Assembly: GCA_021234155.1 (NCBI GenBank)
Contig: JAJEKV010000017.1
Location: 5,811,901-5,875,900 of the forward strand
DNA from: Isoetes taiwanensis
Lineage: Eukaryota; Streptophyta; Lycopodiopsida; Isoetales; Isoetaceae
Direction of reading: 5' to 3'
DNA: 64,000 nucleotides
Positions 47,742-58,711 of the stretch are shown piece by piece; the stretch's first letter is position 1, and each line of letters begins with the position of its first letter. Position numbers and translations under genes: made by a program. The notes beneath the pieces are model-generated. The model did no database searches and was not told the origin of the DNA. It was given only the letters and a program-made list of their open reading frames with translations.

Positions 47742-47910
47742 CATCAGAATACCCATCCATTCAATCAAGGCAGAACCATTTATCTTCTTTCAAAGAAGGG
47801 CGAACCATTTATCAAAGTTAGAACATCAAAATACCCATCCATTCGATCAAGGTAGAACCATTTATCTTCTTTCAAATAAGGACAAACCATTTATCTTTAA
47901 ACTAGCAAAC
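47742..47910 (+). repeat. Tandem duplication, about 82-bp unit
   Basis: ACCCATCCATTC(A/G)ATCAAGG and CCATTTATCTTCTTTCAAA recur with a period of about 82 bp. Frames through it reflect the repeat. Confidence 0.8.
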
Positions 47911-48059
47911 CATTTAGCTTGATTGCTTAGACACCATCAAAATCACTTTTGGCATTTGAGGTACAACAAATGCCTCTTCATGGAATAGGAATCAACATGT
48001 CCGGTTCTATAGTATAAAAATAAATAAAGGTTACATTGCACTACTTCAATTAGCCACTT

Positions 48060-48256
48060 CAAATAGCCGACATCTTTTCTATTGTAAAGATAGATAAGGT
48101 TAAAGTATCTTGAACTTCAAAGTCACATGATTGGGCAAGTCCATTAGCTGCCCTTTTCAAATAGCCAACATCTTATCTTTTCTATTGTAAAAATAGATAT
48201 CTTGAACTTCAAAGTCACAGGATTAGGCAAGTCAATTAGCTGCCCTTTCCAATAAC
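48060..48256 (+). repeat. Tandem duplication, about 98-bp unit
   Basis: CAAATAGCC(G/A)ACATCTT, TCTATTGTAAA, ATCTTGAACTTCAAAGTCAC and TTAGCTGCCCTTT appear in the same order in both units, with a small indel in the second. Confidence 0.85.
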
Positions 48257-48634
48257 TACCTATTTTTTTAAGTGTATAACTGAGAAATCAATTGGATATA
48301 ACGCATATATGAGCCATTGTGGGAAATTTGTTATCTCGCATCAGAGTTGGATGTTTCCATTTTCACCTACTAGGCACTTTCTTACTTCATTTCATTTGCC
48401 AATTTAATAACCTCTTCCTCTTCACAAGCCCTGCCAAATAAGGACTTATTTAGGATCCTATACTTTGTGTACATATTGTAACAAAGTGTTTGAAAAGACA
48501 TGCAAGTACTATGCAAGTAATGTGCCTATTGTAACAAAATGCTTGAAAAAACATGAAAGTACCAATCTTTGGAAGTGCTTTCTCTAGTAAAAAAAGATGC
48601 TCATCATTGGGTCCAGCTGGACCTACATCTTTAG

Positions 48635-49400
48635 CTATTTCCCTACATTTTTTATGCATGTTAGGAACGTTATAGAGTACTTATAATTTTTGAAAGAACG
48701 GATGGTTAAAGACACCTTGTTATTACCTCTAGTGACGCTGGGCCCAAAGTAAAACCTTGTTATATTTCTATTAGGAGATCCAATAAACCTGCAAAATGGC
48801 ATGAACCACCAGTCAAATGTGCCTGTCAAACTAAAACATAGAGATTCTAGAGACATAATTGAAAAGTCTAGGAAGCTTACCCAGACTCCTCCTGGAGTAG
48901 CAAAAACAGATGATGAATTGACCTCCATCATTGACAACGTTAACTTAGAATGCCTACAAACAAACATTAGAAACATACAGTATAGAAATATAAACCTAGT
49001 ATAGAAATATAAACCTGGAGCAAGATGTGGCTCATTTGATGATCCCACATGGCGTATTTGTCTAACAAATAGAAGTAGGGATTCAAATAGAACTTACTTG
49101 GCAACATCAGGCACGCTCTTGCCATTTGAAAACCTTCCAGTAGCATCCGCCGAAAATCAATCCATATGGTGGACGACTTCCCTTAGCCAAACTAAGCATA
49201 TAGTTATTCTTTTTCCAACACCAGAGAATGCCAAAATGAAAAATGTAGGAAAGATGGGTCCATTCTGTTCTTCTGATGTTCCAACCAAAAAAGACCGCAG
49301 CAATAGCACAAAGAAACCAGAACGGAAACTGCATTTTTGCTTCCAAGTTTGGCTATGGCGATCTCCAATGAATGCAGGCATTCCGAACCAGTATAGGTCT
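48635..49400 (-). pseudogene. Possible exons of an unrecognised membrane protein
   Basis: Minus-strand frames contain a hydrophobic segment followed by WNIRRTEWTHLSYIFHFG (about 49107-49346) and, farther on, TFDWWFMPFCRFIGSPNR (48635-49048). Both look more protein-like than chance, but they are in separate frames with unproven splice sites, and I do not recognise a family. Confidence 0.2.
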
Positions 49401-50459
49401 TTTAAAGGCTTCCTAACCTAAATTTCTAAGCACAAAAGTGCAGAGACGAAGTAAAGTTGTGCCCGCAAGAGCTGAGTCCGGCGTCCGGCAACATATCGAC
49501 ACTTCTTAGAGCTCGTTTCATAAGAAAAGTACGTTTTTCATTTTTAGTTGGCTTATTCTAAGAAGTGTCATAGATTATTTCATTTCGATGAAGAGAAATG
49601 CGAAAGTAAGTTTGATTAATACCTTGTGACTCTGCAGTTACCGAAATAGCATTGTTTTAATGTCCATCGTTACCGTTTCCATGTTTTTTTTTTCTATCCG
49701 TTTTGATGCAAGGCAAGTAACCCCAGCTTGGAAGATTACAGAGCTTGCTAATGCTCCTAGACATGCTGTCTTCATCATTGCCCTTAACGAATTTCCGCCA
49801 TTCGAAGTAGGAAAAGGAAATAGTTTAATGATACAATAGATAGGTTAGACAAATCGATTTTAGCACTTCACATTTCATACTCTTATGATTGAGACTCAAG
49901 GAAGCTGCGCCCTAATCAAGCAAAGTGCAAGCAAACAATTATAGAAAACGGAGCAATCTTGTTTCAGAGATATTTGGCGGAGCATTTCTCTTCATGGAAA
50001 TTTTCTTGTGACTTGCCTTGAAAGCAAAGCAGGCCCCTTTTTTCTCTGCATACCTCACAATCCCCTTTTTTTCCTGTATACTGCCATCAGTCGCCATGCC
50101 ACAGCGAAGCAAAGGATTCCTTTCTCTTCTTACTCTGGCAAACAGGATGACAAACAACATCTGAGCAACATACCTTGCTGCGGCAGGGCTAATCTGAGGG
50201 CTAATCTGAGGTCGAGCATGCCCTCCATCGCCAATAGCCAGGCATCGAGAGATTGAAAAAAAAAAAATATACGTGGCATGCAAATATAAACTTAGATTGC
50301 GGCGCAGAAAAAATCGAAAGGAACAAAAATGGAAAATTAGAAACTGAATTATATATGTTGTGATAACATTGGCAAGATTCCCCTAAGTTTCTATGGTACA
50401 ATTAAAGTCGAAAAAAAATTAAAGCCAACATAACTAATTCACCTGACCTTCTAAATTTT

Positions 50460-50896
50460 GCCATGCAAATATGGCCTAAGGGACGCTTCACATGTAATAC
50501 TAAAACTATTCACATGTTCATGTTTTTTGCCGGGCGGCTCAACGTCCAAACCGTTGGACGTCAAACTGCTCCAGCAGTTCCTGATCGACCGGCTGCTTCA
50601 GCGTTTGGACGTCTTGACCTCCGTTTCTAGTCATTTTCGGTATTCACCTACAGTAATAGGTAAAATCTTGAAGCAATCTTGAAGTTCGGTGGTGCAAAAA
50701 CAGTGATGGAGTAGAAAAAAATAGTGATGGTGTAGCAAAAACCAGTGATGGAGTAGCAAAAAATAGCGATGGCGATGTCTAGCATGGGGTCCAGCATGTG
50801 AACGCCCCAAAATTCTTGCCGGAGATGTTCACATTGGGGAGGCGCCGGAGACGTTACATGTGAGGCGTCCCTAAAGGGCAACCCCGAGTTGCATGG
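50460..50896. mobile_element. Non-autonomous element with terminal inverted repeats
   Basis: The left arm GCCTAAGGGACGCTTCACAT (continuing GTAA; 50474-50497) and the right arm TTACATGTGAGGCGTCCCTA (continuing AAGGGC; 50854-50879) are inverted copies with few mismatches. CCATGCAA outside the left arm and TTGCATGG outside the right extend the repeat. Total about 435 bp without coding capacity. A 23-24-bp tandem unit (AGTGATGG-GTAGCAAAAA) occupies 50703-50775 and a palindrome, CGTCCAAACCGTTGGACG, lies near 50550. Confidence 0.7.
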
Positions 50897-52070
50897 TTGT
50901 TCTTATAGTAGATATTGCGCTAAGGCAACTTAATCCTCACCCATGGCATTAAATTCCATTCTACATTCTTGTCCTATGATTGGCACTTCACATGTATTTG
51001 GCACATGTTGTTGGCGCCACAATATTTGATAGTGGCATAATGCACATCCAATATGATGATTACTTTCAATTAAAGGAGAGCATATGCTAGAATTATAGTA
51101 ACTGCTTTATTGATTATAGTCATAATTAGCATTAGGCTAGGCACATAGTCCTTTATGCTTATACCGAGATGCCTCTTATGGGCGCATTAATCTTGGGAGT
51201 ATCGTGCAAAATGTTCATATTGGAAAGATTCATTTTCTATTAACTGGTGGTATCTTCGACCATATTTATGCTCAAATCTCAACTTTTTGGTATTGTATTG
51301 GGCATTGCTTTTTCAAATATTGTGGTGGTTTGGCTATAAAAATATAATAGCTTAGTTACTCTTCAAGGGATTTGCTCTTGCCTTAGATTCCTTATTCTTT
51401 TTACAGCCTTTGAGACGTATCTACATGTGAATTCTATTGTTTCTTTTGTCTACATAACTTAAACACTAGATTTAATTGAGACATAGAAAATACACATGGA
51501 AATCCTTTTTTTATTTATGTTCCACTACTAGCTATTGTCTAGTTTATGTTAAATGTATCAATCGAGACCCTTTTTTTAGTTGATTGTACCTTTGGTTTGG
51601 ACCTACAACACCTATTATGTTTCTAACATTTTGAGATTCAGACTTTAAATATACTTTATCGCCTGTATTCAATAGTTGTATCTAAATAGAATAGAATAGA
51701 ATAGAATAAATTTTCTCATGAAACACATTTTCTCATGTGAAGTTTATTGTAAATCTATAATGGTATGAATAGAAAAGAAGGGTTGCTCTATTATCAGTCG
51801 ACAAAAATCTGGTTATCATGTGCAGTATGTGAAATGTTAGACATGTGTGACTTTATTTTCTTCACTAGTGATTTTCTCATGACGATGAAAAGGAACTAAT
51901 TAAGCCAAGAGTGGCCAATTAAGTACAATAAAATTCCTTATCCGTATCAAATGAACCAGCGGCCTTACCGAATTGATTCAATTTTCGTCAATCTCAACCA
52001 TTTGATAGTAGATACATTGGATGGAATTGGTGATGCATGACTACTATCATATAATTGGGTAACTGACTAG
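50897..52070. other. Stretch without a gene
   Basis: AT-rich DNA, no recognised coding region. A short (AATAG)5 microsatellite lies at about 51686-51710, the same unit, on the opposite strand, as the LINE-B tails, but no LINE-B box is next to it. Confidence 0.5.
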
Positions 52071-52078
52071 AACTATGG

Positions 52079-52620
52079 CCACTCTTCCTGCTTCTATCCC
52101 CAATACTTCTACACCGCCTGTGTCTCTCCCTTCTCCTTCTCAGCCCCTGTCTTGTGCAAATCCAGTAAATGTGGCGACCGGTGTTCCTTCCCCTCTTCTT
52201 TTTGATGATGCTGCTACAGCTAAATTGCATTTGATTCAAATAGAACAAGAACGGCAAGAACGAGTTCAAGCAGGATGGACAAAAGTGAGTTTGAAAAAAG
52301 CACGCAAGGAACAAATATGCTCACTTTGCCCATGAGGTTGTCACTTCCATGAAAAGAGGCAAATGGGAGGGGTTGAGCGGAGGCGAAGGCTCTCCCTCAC
52401 CACTTGAGTCTCATGGTGAAGCCGCACAAAATATGGGGAGGATAGGCGAGAGAGGAGACTCTCCTCCGCCAAGAATTGCAGTGCACAATGGAAGGGTGGA
52501 AGAGAGGAGCTCCCCTTACCACTTTCTAGGACTTGTTGGGCAGATCTCGAGAAAGAATATCATGGGGACTGATGTGGTAGACATGCAGATAGTGAGTATG
52601 GAAGTGGAACATCCCAACTC
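52079..52620 (+). pseudogene. L1 ORF1 C-terminal fragment
   Basis: The reading frame (Ala/Pro/Ser-rich, then QIEQERQERVQAGWTKVSLK) stops near 52335. A Gly/Pro-rich continuation (52349-52626) ends right before the ORF2 methionine. The apparent start ATG at 52075 lies in the target-site repeat, not in the element, so it is accidental. Low-complexity composition makes this assignment depend on position before the endonuclease. Confidence 0.45.
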
Positions 52621-52626
52621 GGTATT

Positions 52627-53500
52627 ATGAATATTGTGTCATGGAATGTTTGGGGCATTGCTTCTTCCCAAATAAAAGAAGCAGATTGTCCCTTTATTTA
52701 TCTAAATTTCCTATGGATTTTTGTTGCCTTCAAGAACACAAGTGTCGAAGAGGTGATGTACACAAGTCTGGCTTCCATTCTAGGTCGTGGAGTACAATGT
52801 TTTGGTGGTGGCGGTGACTCATCTAAAGCTGGGGTTCTCACCGCTTGGAGGTCTTCTATTGATGTGACATTTACTCTCGGTGATAAGTTTGGTCATTTGG
52901 ATTATTGTTAAATGGCGGGGATAAGGGTCGGGAATGGGGTATTGTAAATGTTTATGCTCATAATCAACCGGTCAAAGGGGTTCTTTATGGGCTTCTTTGA
53001 GGAGTAAGGTGCTTAGACTTGGAAGTAATGTTGCTTGGTTTATGGTTGGTGATTTTAATATGGTAGAAGCGAGAAGTTGATAGATGTGGCGGGGATCACA
53101 AGTAATCCAAGGATTTGAGAGGGGAACGTGGCGGCGTTTCTGTTGGAGTGTGGATGGGCGTAAATTGATGGGGATCAGTCATACACATGGTGTAATGGTT
53201 GGACGGGTTATGGTAGAGCCTATGCTCGCCATGATCGTGGCTATTATAATGTTATTTGGCGGCTTGGTACTTCCTTTTCGGGGACTAATCTATTGGATAG
53301 TTACGCTTTCAGATCACAACCCACAATGGTTTTCTTCGCATACCGGGTAAATAATAGAAGGCCCACTAAAACATTTTTCAAGCTCAATACCGATTACACC
53401 AAGAACGAAGAGTTTAAAACAGTCAGTAAAAGATGCGTGGTCCAGTGCATTCGCTTCATCCAGGGGGATGTCAGGGGTTGTAGCCGCCATGGCGGCGGTC
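52627..53500 (+). pseudogene. L1 endonuclease domain
   Basis: The start MNIVSWNVWGI is the conserved beginning of plant L1 ORF2 (metal-binding Asn). GDSSKAGVLTAWRSS and, in shifted frames, FMVGDFNMVE (about 53040) and YWIVTLSDHNP (about 53300) give the remaining motifs, including the final SDH catalytic triad. At least three frameshifts separate them. This is the nickase of L1-type elements. Confidence 0.8.
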
Positions 53501-55200
53501 AAATCCTTTGCTAAGGAATGGGGTCATCGTAAAGTGGTTGAGGCCAGAGGTCATTTGACAGCCTTATATCAGGAGTTACAAATATGCAGAGCTCACATTC
53601 CTTCTTCTGGCATTAGAGAGAAACAGATCTTACAAGAAATTAAAGATATTGAGGACCATGGATTCTTTGGAGCCGAAGTTGAAGGCTGGTTTGCAATGGT
53701 TTAAGTCTGGTGATAGGTGTTCTCATTTCTTTTTTAGGGCGGCAAAACGGAGGAGGATGGCTACTTCTATTAACTCTCTCACTCTCCCAGATGGCTCGGA
53801 GGTTTCTGATCCGGTGCTCCTAAAGCAGCACCTACATAATCATTTTGCAGTATTCTTTGCTTTCGACATCGCTTACACCATTTCAGGAGGACATGCAATC
53901 AGTTTGTGTTAACTAAAGTGCATTCTATTGTTTCGCAGAGCAACGTTCAATTTTAGAGACAAATATCACTAGAGACGCATCTAGTAGCAGCGGCTCACCT
54001 ATTGGAGAAAGGAAAATGTCGTGTCTTGATGGTTTTCCGGTAGAATTCTTTCAAGAATATTGGGAGTGGATTGGAGATGATATATATAATGCATTTTGTG
54101 AATTTAGAAGATCTGAAGTTTGGACAAAATTCTTAACACAGTGCTATTTCCCTCATTCCCAAGTGTAAAGAGCCCAAGACCATTTCGGATTGGCGTCCTA
54201 TAACATTGCTTTCTGATTGTATAAGATTTTTTAAAAGCTCTGGCGAGAGAAGTTGTGTGTTGTTCTTGCTGAGTCAATTTCGTCCACCCAAACTGGGTTC
54301 TTGTCGGAAGGTGTATTCTTGATAATGTTGCGGCTGACCTATGAAGGTATGTATTGGGCAAGGCTAAAGGCCCATCGTGTGTATCTCAAACTTGACTTTG
54401 CCAAGGCATATGACGATTGTGGATTGGGGTTTTTAGAGAAGTGTTTATTGGCTTTAGGGTTTGGTATCCCATTCACAAGAGATGTCATGAAGTTGCATAC
54501 TTCAGCAAGATCTGATGCTACTCTTCCGGGAGAGCCCTCTGTTGTCTTTCTTTGTTGGTAGAGGAGTTAAGTCAAGGTTGCCCCTTGGCTCCATTGCTTT
54601 TACAATAGTGGAGAGGTGCTTTCACAATTATTTTCTAGTCTTTGCTGAGGGATGATGTGATCAGGGGGTCTTCCTATGGAAAATGGCTCTCAAGAAATTA
54701 TTAATCGGTATGCAGATGATACCTTTCTATTTTTGAAAGCGGAGACCGATAATCTCAAAATGCAAAGCTTACGCTTGACACATTTTCCTTAGCCTCCGGA
54801 GTTTTGGTCGGTTGGCAAAAAGTGTTACGCTTTGTGGACTCTAGATGATGAAGTCCCACCATGTGTTCTTGCTTACCCCTGGAAGGTGTTGCCTCATGGG
54901 AAGGCAACCAAGCTTCTTGGTATCCGCTTGGGATGTTATAATCGAGGGGTTGCGGAGGCACCTTTTTTGGTGGGATACGGCTAAGCTATCTATGCCTGGA
55001 AGGGTAACAGTTGCTAAGCATGTCTTAAGCAACACACATGTCTATATGGCTTCTGCCATTCTTGCTTCCCACTCAAAGTTTCAGGAGATTGTGGGTGTTG
55101 TTAGAAACTTTATCTGGGGTGGAAAAATGAAGGGGGGTAGTGGTGAAGGTTGCATGGTCTAAGTGTATAAAACCTAAGTTTCTTTGGAGGTTTGGGCATG
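53468..55200 (+). pseudogene. L1 reverse transcriptase
   Basis: Pieces in changing frames: KLKAGLQWFKSGDRCSHFFF (about 53670), ESISSTQTGFLSEG, YLKLDFAKAYDD (motif A), SQGCPLAPLLF-like text near 54570, RYADDTFLFLKAE (YADD at 54709-54720, intact), then SLASGVLVGWQK and KATKLLGI-like sequence. It is the same subfamily as the reverse-oriented piece at 58.7-59.8 kb. Numerous stops and shifts; not functional. Confidence 0.85.
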
Positions 55201-55839
55201 ATGATTTCCATTTGCGAGTAAGGTTATGATCTCAAAATTCATTTGGCGGCTTCCGAGGTAAGGATGATTCTCACGGGTTACGGCTTATTGCACGGCTCTT
55301 ACCTCTTTGTATCCCTTTTGGTAAAGTCACACTCAAACTGTTCTTCCATGGAGTTTATTTTATGAGTTGCAGCCTTATCATAATGCTTCTCCATTCTTAA
55401 AGGGATTGTTAGATTCACGGCACCACGATCAAAACTTTATTTCACATCAGTCCAAGCGCGTGTGTACGATTGATCGCACCTTGTTGGTGGATCCCTACGG
55501 TAGACAATCAACCACTTTGCTTCTGGTGCACCCATTGACTCAAAGGCGTTGGAAAAGTGCTGGAATCTTAACTATTGCAGCATGGTATGATTTCGAGGCC
55601 GATTCTTGGCGACATGGGAGGCTTTTTTTGATTAAAGTTTCTATTGGGGGCGATGGGATAGAGTTCTTTGGCAAAAAGTTGCTGATTTTTACAGCCTATT
55701 ACGCCACACCAAGAAGATATTTTGGTATGGGTTTGTCATGAAGAAATTAAGGAGTGCAAACTTGTGAACTCTATGTATCGCTTGTTGCTTGATACCGATA
55801 TTCTTCCTCCGATCTAATAAGTGGTCTCTTCAACTTCCT

Positions 55840-56350
55840 CCTCTTCAATGGCGAAGGTGTGGTCTTGGGCATGGGACAAGCTACTTCATCCTAAAGTGGC
55901 GTTCTTTGGTGGCGATTCTTCATAGGTGTCTGCGGGTTAATGTGCTTGTCCATAAGTTTAACCCTAGAATATCAAATCGGTGTCGGTATGCAAGCGTGGA
56001 TCCGAGACCATTGAGCATTGCTTTTTCATGTGTGAACACCTTAGGCGGTATGGGACTGGTTGTTTTCCCTTTTTCAGGTTTCACTAACAAGTCAACAAGC
56101 GCTTTTTGGCAATTTACCCAAGTACACGGACAGAGTTACAAGGCCAGGCTTTTCATCTAGCAGCAGGATGGTTGCTTTGGACTATCTGGAAAAGAGGAAG
56201 ATTGGTAATCTTCGTCTGGATGTGGCAGATAATCGTGTTCTCCAAGAAGCTCAAGGTTACATTGTAAAGTCGTATCATTGTTCTTCACTTGCCCCTCGCA
56301 AGAGGCGATTGATTTTTGAGGAGTTTTTGGATGTGCACTCTTATGCTTAG
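55840..56350 (+). pseudogene. L1 ORF2 C-terminal zf-RVT region
   Basis: Fragments VWSWAWDKLLHPKVAFFGG, a degenerate CACP/VCKRGSETIEHCFFMCEHL zinc region and ALDYLEKRKIGNLRLDVADN correspond to the C-terminus seen in the L1 piece at 34.1-34.5 kb. Frames are broken. Confidence 0.65.
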
Positions 56351-56489
56351 GCAGGTTGCTTCACTCGGTGGGTCTCCGCTTATCCGCTGAGATTTTATTC
56401 CTGTCTCTGCATTTATACTTGTATTTGACTCTTTGATTGAATAAAGTCTGACGTCCTTCAACAAAAAAAAAAAAAACTATGGTTAACAG

Positions 56490-57765
56490 CACCTATGGAT
56501 TTTGGTTAAGGCAGTCAACTTGCCCTTGTTATAGGTTATGCAGATAGCTGCTAGCCCTAGTAGGCTCCCATCTATTTGGGATAGCATACTTGTAAGAATC
56601 CATGTTAAATGCCAAAATAGAGCATAAGGAAATAAAGTGCATGAATGAAAATGGCCAAAATTTTTATGCAACATAAAAAGGTCATACTGAAGACAAATGC
56701 AGAGAGCATTATGCTCCTCCCATTGATAACTAGCATATCTCGAGATAAATACACATTTTTGTCATGTAAAATAGGATAATGATGAAAGATCTTACATAAG
56801 ACAAACACACATAAACATATGGCTATCATGACAGCTAGAGATAAATTGGCTCTCTCCTTTGTGGGCATGTTTCCAACACGAGCAATCCTACAGACATACG
56901 GCTAGCTCCAGTTTGCTTCCTCCGGAACAGATTTAGAGATTCTTAAGGTTTTCCCTCTATTGGTCGAAATTGCCTGTTTAGGCCAGAACTTGGTCAAACC
57001 GATTGCAGAGGAATTGGTGGCAGGAAAATTTGGCAGCAATCTGCTTCAAATCAACGAGTTGAACCGGTATCGGCCTGACCGTTTCATGCGGGTCGCCATA
57101 TTTCGTCCATGCTTTTGTTTTTGTTCAACAATTTGTTTATTTTGCAACAATTTCATTTTCTTAACAATTCTTTTTATTTCCCTTCTGCCAATGGTTCATA
57201 CATCCACTCTTTCTTTAGCACTATAACCACCATTTTCGTGTTGCTCCTTGGATCATGTGTGTATCCTTTGGGTTTTCTCTATTTAATTTTTGCTCCTTGT
57301 ATTGCCTTCAACATCACAACACCATAGCTTTTATGCCCCGCCTTGTACAGGATTGAAGACGGCAATTTCATGTGACGTTTGGTCTATTTGATGCATGATA
57401 AGATGCAATAAACTCTATGTCTGCCTTTTCTTTTGTGATATGTTGCTGCCTTCCATTTTGTGGTATGTTGCCGAGTATATGGGACAAAAAATGAATCTGG
57501 AAAGAGGTTTCTATCTGATGGGTTGGTAGGGGAGATTAGTGCAAATAATAGGACATCTAAGAAGCATTGGGCCTATTCCTTTTCTTTCACAATATAAATT
57601 CTATGCTCAATTTTCAAGTTGAAAATTGTTGCAATTACTGCAGAATAGGAAAGTAAGTTTAAACAATTTAGCAAATGCCAAAGATAATTTCGGGTATCGC
57701 AAAGACAAAAGGCATATCCATATTTCTAGTAAATGTGTTAATAGTAGATTCAACAATAACATTAT
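56490..57765. other. Stretch without a recognised gene
   Basis: AT-rich. A plus frame at 56960-57226 (GQNLVKPIAEELVAGKFG then a hydrophobic run) is not assignable. Confidence 0.4.
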
Positions 57766-57825
57766 AGCTACAAGAAATTTATCGCGGCGGCCAAGGCCGC
57801 CGCGAACAGTTCTCTTTTCCAAATT
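57766..57825 (+). mobile_element. CACTA-like transposon terminus, copy 2
   Basis: The 40 bp 57769-57808 are identical to 47104-47143, in the same orientation, with the same palindrome. Flanking bases before TACAAG differ (GC here, AT there). After the identical core a weaker match (TTCCAAAT) continues, so the two are related ends and not a chance palindrome. Confidence 0.6.
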
Positions 57826-58117
57826 ATTATAAAGAAGGTCGAAGTCGAAGGTACATCCCGTTGTTTTAAATTCCCTCTAACTCGTGTAAACTAGTCTTTA
57901 CAAATTGGATTAGTTGTTGGAGGAGGACAAATTTCTTTATATTAATTTTCGTATTTGTATATGAATTATGAGGCATGGCGGTGAGGAACCTTCTTGCGGG
58001 GAGCATCGGCACGTGAAAGGATTCTATAAGAAGCAAATCTGGAAAACTTTGTTTGTGGCTGAGGATCAGATTGGATTGGATCATTCATATTCTTTTTAAG
58101 TTCATTTTTTGAGAAAA

Positions 58118-58196
58118 GAATAGAATAGAATAGAATAGAATAGAATAGAATAGAATAGAATAGAATAGAATAGAATAGATAGAATAGAATAGAGTG
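58118..58196 (+). repeat. (TAGAA)n microsatellite
   Basis: About 15 units of TAGAA, the reverse complement of the LINE-B tail unit. No LINE-B box adjoins it. It sits just upstream of the alpha/beta-hydrolase remnant. Confidence 0.95.
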
Positions 58197-58263
58197 AGAT
58201 TATAATGGCTTATTTTGGGATAAACCTTGCAGATATGCTCGCCATTCTGTGCAGGTTTAAGTT

Positions 58264-58710
58264 CGGTCACTTGGATTAGTATCTAAGATGGTAGAGCTTG
58301 ATAATGGAAGCACAATCCATTGCTGGATTCCAGAAAAGGGCATTCATTCTAACAAACCCAATCTTATGCTCATCCATGGCTTTGGTGGAGACGGAACTCT
58401 GAACTGGTGGAATCAAATACCTTCTCTTGTTCATGAATTTGTTCTCTACATTCCAGACCTTATTTTCTTCGGTCAATTCTACTCCACAAATGAGCAGAGA
58501 TCAGAAATATTTCAAGCCCAATCCTTGCTGCATCTCCTTCACAATGAATCTGTCAATGAAATCAGTTTACTCGGTACTAGCTATGGCGGATTTGTGGCTT
58601 TCCACATGGCTCATTTGGCTCTTCATTTGGTGACCAAAGTGATTATCTCTAGTTCTGGTATTTGCATGGATCAGGCTTCTGAAGAGCAGCTTTTAGTCGA
58701 CTCTGTGCAC
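58264..58710 (+). pseudogene. Plant alpha/beta-hydrolase, interrupted
   Basis: From the ATG at 58288: MVELDNGSTIHCWIPEK, NLMLIHGFGGDG (oxyanion-hole HGFG, residues 30-33), YIPDLIFFGQFYS, RSEIFQAQSL, then LLGTSYGGFVAFHMA (nucleophile elbow G-T-S-Y-G, Ser98) and VIISSSGICMDQ. These match plant alpha/beta-fold hydrolases of unknown substrate with the same DLxFFG and QAQ signatures. The frame also fits the family upstream of the ATG (RSLGLVSK), up to a TAA at about 58261, so an upstream exon or lesion is likely. After about residue 136 the text turns into antisense L1 sequence; the catalytic Asp and His would lie in the missing part. The remainder was not found to the right of the L1 piece. Confidence 0.75.
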
Positions 58711-58711
58711 T

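Larger units (their letters stand above)
52071..56482 (+). mobile_element. L1-type LINE, nearly full ORF2, with target-site duplication
   Basis: AACTATGG occurs at 52071-52078 and again at 56475-56482, directly after a poly(A) tract (56463-56474). Between them lie, in order, an ORF1 tail, APE endonuclease, RT and zf-RVT segments. The copy is about 4.4 kb, truncated inside ORF1. It carries many frameshifts, so it is older than the L1 piece at 34 kb although its flanking repeat is still exact. Confidence 0.85.
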
